NCBI GenBank assembly: GCA_947259315.1
Contig: CAMYLR010000028.1
Coordinates: 1-38,742 of the forward strand
DNA from: an uncultured Gemmatimonadales bacterium
GTDB lineage: Bacteria > Gemmatimonadota > Gemmatimonadetes > JACCXV01 > JAHWKZ01
Direction of reading: 5' to 3'
DNA: 38,742 nucleotides
Shown: piece after piece, positions 15,934 to 22,056 of the stretch
Layout of the letters: the number at the start of each line of letters is the position of its first letter
Numbering within the stretch: the stretch's first letter is position 1
Position numbers and translations under genes: made by a program
Notes under the pieces: generated by a model
Database searches by the model: none
What the model was told of the DNA's origin: nothing
The model's input: only the letters and a program-made list of their open reading frames with translations

Positions 15934-16878
15934 CAATCTCCTGAAATCGAGGTTGCCGCCCGACAGGATGATACCTACGCGCTGCACATCGGAGGGTAGA
16001 AGCCCTTCGAGTGCCGCAGCAGCGGCCAGCGCAGCGGTGGGCTCGACGACCAGTTTCATCCGCGTCATGACCAGCGTCATGGCGCGTACGATAGCCGCCT
16101 CGGGAACTCGCACTACGTCTTCTGCAAGCTCACGCACGATCGGGAACGTCAGCTCGCCCGGTATCTGCACCCGTGCGCCATCGGCGATCGTCTCCGGTGG
16201 CGCGATCCCGATGCGCTCCCCGGCTTCGAGCGAGCGCGCGGTGTCGTCCGCAGCTTCGGGCTCGGCGCCAAACGCGCGAACCGGGGGATCTTGGGCGGCT
16301 CCGACTATCGCGGCTCCCGCCAACAGCCCGCCGCCACCAACGGGCGCCACGATCGCGTCCAGGTCGGCGACATCTTGCAGTAGCTCGAGCGTCGCCGTGC
16401 CCTGACCGGCGATGATCGTCAGATCATCGTACGGCGGAACCAAGACGCGCCCATCGCGTTCCATAATCTCTGCGGCGATGGCGACACGATCATCGGTTAG
16501 TCGATCGTACGTCACGATGTCGGCGCCGTATCCACGCGTGGCCTCCAGCTTCGCGCTTGGCGCGTCGGTTGCCATGACGATTACTGCGCTGGCGCCGAGG
16601 TCGCGCGCCGCCAGTGCCACCCCCTGGGCGTGGTTTCCCGACGAGTAAGCCACGACGCCGCGCCGTCGCTCGTCGTCACTCAGCTGGCGCAACTTGTTCG
16701 TCGCGCCGCGGATCTTGAACGATCCGCCGCGTTGCAGGTTCTCACACTTGAAGAAGAGCTGCCGCCCCGCGATCTCGTTCAGCAGCTGCGAAGTCATCAC
16801 TGGCGTCCGATAGACTCCGGTCGTGATGCGTTCTTGGGCCGCTGTCACATCAGAGGCGTTGATCGTCAAGTCAGTCAC
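15916..16878 (-). CDS. PLP-dependent threonine/serine dehydratase-type enzyme
   Basis: This 320-residue protein is a fold-type-II PLP enzyme. Lys55 in GSFKIRGA forms the Schiff base, SSGNHAQG (79-86) is the substrate/cofactor loop, GGGGL is the phosphate-binding glycine loop, and the C-terminal LSGGN is conserved. Length and motifs match catabolic threonine dehydratase, serine racemase and 3-hydroxyaspartate dehydratase; there is no ACT regulatory domain, so it is not the biosynthetic IlvA form. It deaminates a beta-hydroxy amino acid to a 2-oxoacid. The start is GTG at 16878, overlapping the stop of the upstream membrane protein gene (GTGA), so translation is coupled. Exact substrate is not resolved. 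Confidence 0.88.
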   Translation of the reverse strand: MTDLTINASDVTAAQERITTGVYRTPVMTSQLLNEIAGRQLFFKCENLQRGGSFKIRGATNKLRQLSDDERRRGVVAYSSGNHAQGVALAARDLGASAVIVMATDAPSAKLEATRGYGADIVTYDRLTDDRVAIAAEIMERDGRVLVPPYDDLTIIAGQGTATLELLQDVADLDAIVAPVGGGGLLAGAAIVGAAQDPPVRAFGAEPEAADDTARSLEAGERIGIAPPETIADGARVQIPGELTFPIVRELAEDVVRVPEAAIVRAMTLVMTRMKLVVEPTAALAAAAALEGLLPSDVQRVGIILSGGNLDFRRLGQLVS

Positions 16879-17552
16879 GCGGCCGGGCCTGCATTTCGGT
16901 CGCTCAACAACAATCCTCCACGATAGAACAAGTACATGCTCACGATCTGAATCACGTGAAAGAGATCGTTATGGTTGAAGTACAGGTGCGGGGCGAGGCC
17001 GGCCTGCTGAATCCCCGCGCCCACCGCGGCGACGACCACACCGGACGCGATCCAGCGCGCGCTCGGGACCCTGAATCGGACCCACGCCATTGCTTGCTGA
17101 ACCAGCAACACTCCCAGCCCAACGGCCGATGCCACACTCGCGTATCGAAACTCGGGATGGCCGCTCACCCACGCCAGATAACCCACCAGGGCGATCACGG
17201 CGATTCCGATCAGTGACGATCGCCAGCGGCGATTCACACCGCCCACGATCGCCGTCAGGACCGCAGCCAACGCAAACCCGCCAGTCGCAAACAAGCTGGC
17301 CTTCCAAAAGACCGGCTCCCAGTTCGGACCCAGCGGGCCGCGAAACCCGTGAACCGTGCCGCCGGCGAACGCGGCCACCGCCACCGCCAAAAAGCCTGCC
17401 CCCCACCACAGACCCGCGGTCACCTTGTCGATGCGGGCCCGACGCCATACGATTCTACCCAACATCAGCGAGACCGCCCCGAGTACGTAATCCGTTATCG
17501 TCGTCGCGGGCTCGGTGATCACGGCGGGCAGTCTAGACCACCAAACGAACAC
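16875..17552 (-). CDS. Seven-helix membrane protein, possible CREST-superfamily hydrolase
   Basis: The 225-residue protein has seven predicted membrane helices. Polar residues inside or near the helices include GTVHGFRGPLGP after the second helix and HLYFNHNDLFHVIQIVSMY before the last. A His in the second helix and paired His residues at the last one recall the CREST superfamily (haemolysin III, PAQR receptors, alkaline ceramidases), whose metal site hydrolyses amide or other bonds in the membrane. That relation is an inference from pattern. It is translationally coupled to the dehydratase gene downstream. It diverges from the nitrilase-family gene, with 40 bp between them. Confidence 0.65.
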   Translation of the reverse strand: MFVWWSRLPAVITEPATTITDYVLGAVSLMLGRIVWRRARIDKVTAGLWWGAGFLAVAVAAFAGGTVHGFRGPLGPNWEPVFWKASLFATGGFALAAVLTAIVGGVNRRWRSSLIGIAVIALVGYLAWVSGHPEFRYASVASAVGLGVLLVQQAMAWVRFRVPSARWIASGVVVAAVGAGIQQAGLAPHLYFNHNDLFHVIQIVSMYLFYRGGLLLSDRNAGPAA

Positions 17553-17592
17553 TCGCTAACCGCCCATTGAACGAGACGATAGGTTAGGTCAC

Positions 17593-18444
17593 TTGCTTCG
17601 TATCGCACTCATACAACAGCATGCCTCTCCCGATCGCGACGAGAACATCGCCCGTGGACTCTTCGCGTTGGCCGAGGCTGCCCAAAGCGGTGCCGAGTTG
17701 GTCTGTTTCGCGGAGCTAGCGTTTGAGCGGTTTCATCCGCAGAGCCCGGCTGACGGACCGGTCGTCGGCCTAGCGCAACCGGTGCCGGGCCCCCTCACCG
17801 ACGCCTTCACCGCAGCCGCGCGTGAGCAAGGCGTGGTCGTCATTCTGAACCTGTTCGAACGTGATGGCCAAAAGACCTTTGATACATCGCCGGTCATCGA
17901 TGCCGACGGTACGTTGCTCGGGAAAACCCGCATGGTTCACATTACCGACTACCCGTGCTTTCATGAACAGGACTATTACGCACCCGGCGACACCGGCGCT
18001 CCGGTCTACGCGACCGCGGTTGGCTCGATAGGGGTCGCGATCTGTTACGACCGCCACTATCCCGAGTACATGCGTGCGCTGGCGCTATCCAGCGCCGAGA
18101 TCGTGGTCGTCCCTCAAGCTGGCGTCGAGGGCGAGTGGCCAGACGGTCTGTATGAGGCCGAGATGCGGGTCGCAGCCTTTCAGAATGGCTACTTCGTCGC
18201 CCTTTGCAACCGGGTAGGCGAAGAAGAGCACCTGGCCTTCAGTGGCGAGTCGTTCGTCAGTGCGCCCGACGGGACGGTAGTTGCGCGTTCCCCTGGTGGG
18301 GAGGATTCTATTCTGTACGCTGACGTTGACCTCCACGCCGTGCACGACTCGCACGCACGGCGTCTGTTCTTGCGTGATCGGCGGCCGAGCCTCTATCCCA
18401 ACTGGCTCACCAGCACGGATCGCGTCTGCAATCCAGGTGTATAG
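17593..18444 (+). CDS. Nitrilase-superfamily carbon-nitrogen hydrolase
   Basis: The 283-residue cytosolic protein carries the nitrilase-family triad: Glu41 (CFAELAFERF), Lys110 (LLGKTRMVHI) and Cys150 (GVAICYDRHYPE). The motif pattern and length are closest to N-carbamoylputrescine amidase and beta-ureidopropionase-like enzymes, which release ammonia and CO2 from N-carbamoyl amines. The substrate is not certain. The start is TTG at 17593; AGGT lies upstream, and no ATG fits without losing the first strand. The phosphatase gene follows after 9 bp, suggesting co-transcription. A link to nitrogen release fits with the neighbouring amino acid dehydratase, but that is inference. Confidence 0.85.
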   Translation: MLRIALIQQHASPDRDENIARGLFALAEAAQSGAELVCFAELAFERFHPQSPADGPVVGLAQPVPGPLTDAFTAAAREQGVVVILNLFERDGQKTFDTSPVIDADGTLLGKTRMVHITDYPCFHEQDYYAPGDTGAPVYATAVGSIGVAICYDRHYPEYMRALALSSAEIVVVPQAGVEGEWPDGLYEAEMRVAAFQNGYFVALCNRVGEEEHLAFSGESFVSAPDGTVVARSPGGEDSILYADVDLHAVHDSHARRLFLRDRRPSLYPNWLTSTDRVCNPGV

Positions 18445-18453
18445 TCGAGGCCG

Positions 18454-19752
18454 ATGAAGAACAGACACCTGATCGCCTGCCTTTTTTCGGTTCTGATCGC
18501 CACCGGTCTGGCGTTCGCCGCATGCTCCTCTGTACCCGAAGCCGCGAACTTCGATGGCGGGGCGCCAATGCCGCCCGGAGGACTCGAACGCCGACCGTAC
18601 CTCATCGCCGTGACGGATTCTTCGGCCATCGTTCGTTGGCGGACGTTCACGCCATCGACACCAACGCTTCGGTTCTGGGGCCCTGGCGACACGATCCCCG
18701 TCCGCGCCCCACTGCCCGGTCCAAACACCGACCACACCGTGCTGCTCAAAGATCTGAGCCCCGTGACCGAGTATACGTACCAGATACAAACTGAGGATCT
18801 CGGATGGAACAATCCGGCCAAGTTCCGGACCTTCGCCTCCCCGGGTGCGGATGACCCGTTCACGTTTCTCGTCTTTGGAGACTCGGGCACCCGCAACACC
18901 GGTCAGATGGCCCTGGCACAGCAACTGAACAACGAGAATCCGGCATTCATCATCCATACTGGGGATCTTGCCTACAAGTCGGGCACCGAAGCCGAACTCA
19001 GCATCAACCACTTTCAGGTTTATGCGCCACTGTTACGCCGCGCCGCGTTCTTTGCCACGCCGGGTGATCATGACCTAAGAACGAGAAACGGCGGCCCGTT
19101 CATCGCCGCTTTCAATCCGCCGGGCGGTTGGGATTCGGGGGCCGCGTTCTACTACACGTTCGATTACGGCAACGCTCGGTTCATCGCGCTCGACACGAAA
19201 GACACGGATCGACACAAACGGCTCTACGGCAGCCTGGCTAATAAGTCCGGCAAGTCGTACCGATGGTTAGTCGCTCAACTCGAGGCCGCCCGGGCTGATC
19301 CCAATGTGGATTGGATCTTCCTTTTCTTTCACCACTCACCATACAGTGCATCGACCGGGTGGGGCGGACATGGTTCAGACGAGGACATCCAGGAGATTCT
19401 CGTTCCGTTAGCTGATGAATATGGAGTCAACTTCACGTTCAGCGGCCACGATCACGACTATCAGCGGTCGCACTCACTGCGCGGTGACGAGATCGTCCAG
19501 GACGGCTACGGAACGGTGTACGTCGTGAGCGGCGGCGGTGGCGGGAAACGCACGTTTCGCGGCACCGGAAGCAAGTGGTTCACCGCCTACGCTGATCAGG
19601 TTTACCACTACATTCGCGTGCACGTCAACGGTTACACCGCGCGGATGGAAGCGATCGACACCGAAGGCCAAGCGTTCGATTCCTACACGGTGTCGATCCC
19701 TCTCGAGCGCCGAAAGACCCGCGAAACAGAGGCTTTGCCCGCCGCCCAATAA
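18454..19752 (+). CDS. Exported purple-acid-phosphatase-like metallophosphoesterase
   Basis: The 432-residue protein has a signal peptide with a Cys near the cleavage site (LAFAAC), so it may be a lipoprotein. Residues about 45-125 look like the N-terminal fibronectin-III-like domain of purple acid phosphatases. The catalytic domain (about 135-385) shows the five metal motifs in order: FGDSG, GDLAY, GDHD, HHSPY and GHDHDYQRS. In the third motif Asp stands where most families have Asn (GNHD/E). It probably hydrolyses phosphomonoesters outside the cytoplasm. The gene starts 9 bp after the nitrilase-family gene. Confidence 0.88.
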   Translation: MKNRHLIACLFSVLIATGLAFAACSSVPEAANFDGGAPMPPGGLERRPYLIAVTDSSAIVRWRTFTPSTPTLRFWGPGDTIPVRAPLPGPNTDHTVLLKDLSPVTEYTYQIQTEDLGWNNPAKFRTFASPGADDPFTFLVFGDSGTRNTGQMALAQQLNNENPAFIIHTGDLAYKSGTEAELSINHFQVYAPLLRRAAFFATPGDHDLRTRNGGPFIAAFNPPGGWDSGAAFYYTFDYGNARFIALDTKDTDRHKRLYGSLANKSGKSYRWLVAQLEAARADPNVDWIFLFFHHSPYSASTGWGGHGSDEDIQEILVPLADEYGVNFTFSGHDHDYQRSHSLRGDEIVQDGYGTVYVVSGGGGGKRTFRGTGSKWFTAYADQVYHYIRVHVNGYTARMEAIDTEGQAFDSYTVSIPLERRKTRETEALPAAQ

Positions 19753-19825
19753 CGACGGTGGCGACTTCGAGTCGTTCGTTATAACTCAGCCATCACGGCG
19801 TGCAGGCGCGGCCACGGTCGCGTCT

Positions 19826-19850
19826 TTGACGACCGCCCCAGGGGGGTCAA
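19826..19850. terminator. Possible hairpin between convergent genes
   Basis: TTGAC (19826-19830) and GTCAA (19846-19850) flank a C-run/G-run inner stem, making an imperfect hairpin between the phosphatase and malic enzyme genes. Neither side has a T-run, so it is at best a weak bidirectional terminator. Confidence 0.3.
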
Positions 19851-19853
19851 ACT

Positions 19854-21470
19854 TCAATCGAGAGGAGTGTACTCCGGACTGTACATCGCAGCTTCCACGT
19901 GGCTCTCGAGGTCTTCGGGCAGCTCAGCTCTAGCCAACCCTTGCTCAACCGCCCGGCGGCACACGGCGACTGCGATCGCCGCCGAGACCTTCCGGATCTC
20001 CGCGAGTCGTGGATAGATGGAACCTCTGTCGAGGCGCTCTTGTGTGACGATGTTCGCAAGCGCACGAGCGGCGTCAAGGAACATCTCCTGCGTCACTCGG
20101 GTCGCCTTGGACACCATCACACCCAACCCGACTCCAGGAAACACGTAGACGTTGTTCCCCTGTCCAGGCACAAACGTCTTGCCGCCGTACTCGACCGGAT
20201 CGAACGGGCTGCCGGTCGCAAAGACCACCCGACCGTCGGTCCACTCGTAGGCTTGTTCGGCGGTGCACTCGGACTTCGAGGTCGGGTTCGACAGCGCGAA
20301 GACGATCGGCCGTTCGTTGATCCGCGCCATCGCTTCCAGCGCAGGACGGTCGAAGGTCCCCGGGTGTCCCGTCGCACCGATCAAAGCCGTCGGTTTGATC
20401 GCTTCGATAATCTCGAGCAGATCCGTCATAGGCTCGTGCTCGTGAGCGAACGAGAGCTTGTGGGCTTCGAGATCCGTCCTCGAGCGAACCACTAGACCGC
20501 GACTGTCGATCAACCAAGTACGAAGACGCGCTTCGTCCTCGTTCATGCCCCCCTCGACGAGTGCCCGGATGAGAAGGTCGCTGATGCCGGTGTTCGCCGC
20601 CCCGGCTCCGAGGAGCACCAGCCTCTGATCCGCCAAATCGTCACCGGTGATTCTGAGCGCGGCGAGCAAACCCGCCAGGACTACCCCCGCGGTGCCTTGG
20701 ATGTCGTCGTTAAACGAGCAGTGACGATTGCGGTACCGTTCGAGGAGCTTGTGCGCGTTGGGCGTCGAGAAATCCTCGAACTGGATCAGACTGTTTGGGA
20801 AGACGTTATCAACCGCTTCGAGAAACTCGTCGACAAACTCTACGTACTCAGCACCCACCAACCGCGGTTGGCTCAACCCCAAGTACATCGGGTCGGCGCG
20901 CAGCGACTCGTTATTGGTGCCAACATCGAGCAAAATCGGCAACGTCTTGGTCGGATCGATGCCTCCCGCCGCGGTGTACAGCACGAGCTTCCCGATCGGG
21001 ATCACCATCCCGTTGGCCCCGAGATCCCCCAAACCGAGGATCCGCTCTCCGTCGCTCACTACGATGACTCGAACATCACGCTCAGGCCAATTTGCGAGCA
21101 CCCGATCGATCGACCCTCGATCATCGGCGGTGACGTACAACCCTCGTGCGCTGCGGAAGATGTGACCGTATTCTTGACCCGCTTCCCCCACTGTGGGCGT
21201 GTAAACGAGCGGCATGATCTTGCGAAGATGATCGATGATCGTGCGGTAGAAGAGCGCTTCGTTCCGATCCTGTTGCGCCATCAAGAAGATGTAGCGCTCG
21301 ATATCGGAGGGTTTCCGATCGCACTGCTCGATGATGCGTGCGACTTGTTCTTGCTGGGTCTCTACGCGCGGCGGCAGGAGACCGTGAAGCCCCAAATGGT
21401 CTCGCTCCTCCTCGGTGAACGCCGTACCTCGATTGAGCATCGGATCGTGAAGAATGTCGCGCCCTCGCAT
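19854..21470 (-). CDS. maeA: NAD-dependent malic enzyme (malate to pyruvate and CO2)
   Basis: The 538-residue protein aligns in layout with E. coli MaeA: LNRGTAFTEEER near the start, VYTPTVGEA (catalytic Tyr), GLGDLGANGMVIPIGKL (catalytic Lys and malate-binding region), FNDDIQGTAGV (metal ligand Asp) and GAGAANTGI (dinucleotide fold). It decarboxylates malate to pyruvate with NAD as the usual cofactor in this group. The frame is open 69 bp further upstream, but the ATG at 21470 gives the N-terminus expected from family members. It is probably transcribed alone or with the short gene upstream at 21557-21781. Confidence 0.92.
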   Translation of the reverse strand: MRGRDILHDPMLNRGTAFTEEERDHLGLHGLLPPRVETQQEQVARIIEQCDRKPSDIERYIFLMAQQDRNEALFYRTIIDHLRKIMPLVYTPTVGEAGQEYGHIFRSARGLYVTADDRGSIDRVLANWPERDVRVIVVSDGERILGLGDLGANGMVIPIGKLVLYTAAGGIDPTKTLPILLDVGTNNESLRADPMYLGLSQPRLVGAEYVEFVDEFLEAVDNVFPNSLIQFEDFSTPNAHKLLERYRNRHCSFNDDIQGTAGVVLAGLLAALRITGDDLADQRLVLLGAGAANTGISDLLIRALVEGGMNEDEARLRTWLIDSRGLVVRSRTDLEAHKLSFAHEHEPMTDLLEIIEAIKPTALIGATGHPGTFDRPALEAMARINERPIVFALSNPTSKSECTAEQAYEWTDGRVVFATGSPFDPVEYGGKTFVPGQGNNVYVFPGVGLGVMVSKATRVTQEMFLDAARALANIVTQERLDRGSIYPRLAEIRKVSAAIAVAVCRRAVEQGLARAELPEDLESHVEAAMYSPEYTPLD

Positions 21471-21556
21471 CACCGATAAACCTACTGAGTCGGATCGTGT
21501 TAGGCGACCACTATTTGTGTGGGAATTAACCCTTCGCACGGGAGTGTAGGCGCCGT

Positions 21557-21781
21557 CTACGCCGTCGCTCGGAGAGGTTCCTCAATCGGCACATCGCCGT
21601 TGTCGTGACGCAGGAACCGCCAGTAGTTGGGTCGCAACGAGGCGAGGAGCTCACCCCGTGTCTTGATCTCAATCGGCTTGCCAGCGTAGATCTTGCCGAT
21701 CTTGGCATATGGAAGCTCGGAGTCGCCTACCGGGTTGTTTAGGAGTCTCGTATGAGACAATTTGACGCGATCAGGCGTCAT
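21557..21781 (-). CDS. Hypothetical small protein (74 aa)
   Basis: An open frame of 74 codons, mixed charge, no signal or membrane segment, with AKIGKIYAGKPIEIKTRGEL and a Trp/Arg/His-rich stretch after it. Composition is protein-like rather than arginine-rich as in shadow frames here, and it fills the otherwise empty 21540-21780 interval. No family is recognised and no good ribosome site precedes 21781. The start could lie further in, because the first codons overlap the predicted promoter of the divergent operon. It is 86 bp upstream of the malic enzyme gene on the same strand. Confidence 0.4.
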   Translation of the reverse strand: MTPDRVKLSHTRLLNNPVGDSELPYAKIGKIYAGKPIEIKTRGELLASLRPNYWRFLRHDNGDVPIEEPLRATA

Positions 21782-21788
21782 CTATGCA
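21745..21788 (+). promoter_or_regulatory. Possible promoter with two inverted repeats before the dikinase operon
   Basis: TTGACG (21762-21767) and TATGCA (21783-21788), 15 bp apart, form a suboptimal promoter. The spacer is nearly filled by the inverted repeat GACGC-N6-GCGTC (21764-21779). A second inverted repeat, GTCTC-N4-GAGAC (21745-21758), lies just upstream of the -35. Paired operators at a divergent start region would suit a regulated operon; this is inference. Confidence 0.35.
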
Positions 21789-21803
21789 CAGGAAGGACGG
21801 GCC

Positions 21804-22028
21804 ATGGAAGCCAGCCAATCGGGTCACGAGGAAGAGCGGCGCTCCGGGGCGGACCGGCGTTCGGGCGCGGATCGACGATCCGGGACAGACCGCCGGTCGG
21901 GTGAGGACCGTCGGAAGGAAGACGTCCCGGTTCCCGAGGATCGCCGCAGTGGAAAAGACCGTCGGGGCGGGAAAGACCGCAGGAGCGGAACGGATCGTAG
22001 ATGCGGCAAAGACCGACGCAGCCCTTGA
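21804..22028 (+). CDS. RRSGxD repeat protein (74 aa)
   Basis: The 74-residue protein is almost wholly tandem six-residue units of the form RRSG(A/T/E/K)D, about nine copies, interrupted once by KEDVPVPE. It is highly charged, with alternating basic and acidic residues, and likely to be disordered. Similar DRRSG runs occur as linkers in other bacterial proteins but no function is established. AGGAAGGA (21790-21797) is a strong ribosome site 6 nt before the ATG. Its frame differs from that of the dikinase-like gene downstream, whose frame is open through this region but gives no matching domain. It is the first gene of the operon. Confidence 0.6.
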   Translation: MEASQSGHEEERRSGADRRSGADRRSGTDRRSGEDRRKEDVPVPEDRRSGKDRRGGKDRRSGTDRRCGKDRRSP

Positions 22029-22056
22029 GTGCTCGCCGACCGTTCGGGCCCGGCAC

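Noticed and set aside
15916-16878. Biosynthetic threonine deaminase IlvA
   Set aside because: There is no C-terminal ACT-like regulatory domain and the length is that of catabolic dehydratases or serine racemases.
21784-22056. N-terminal extension of the dikinase-like gene by 91 codons
   Set aside because: It precedes the signal peptide, which would be buried, and overlaps the RRSGxD gene in another frame with a better ribosome site.
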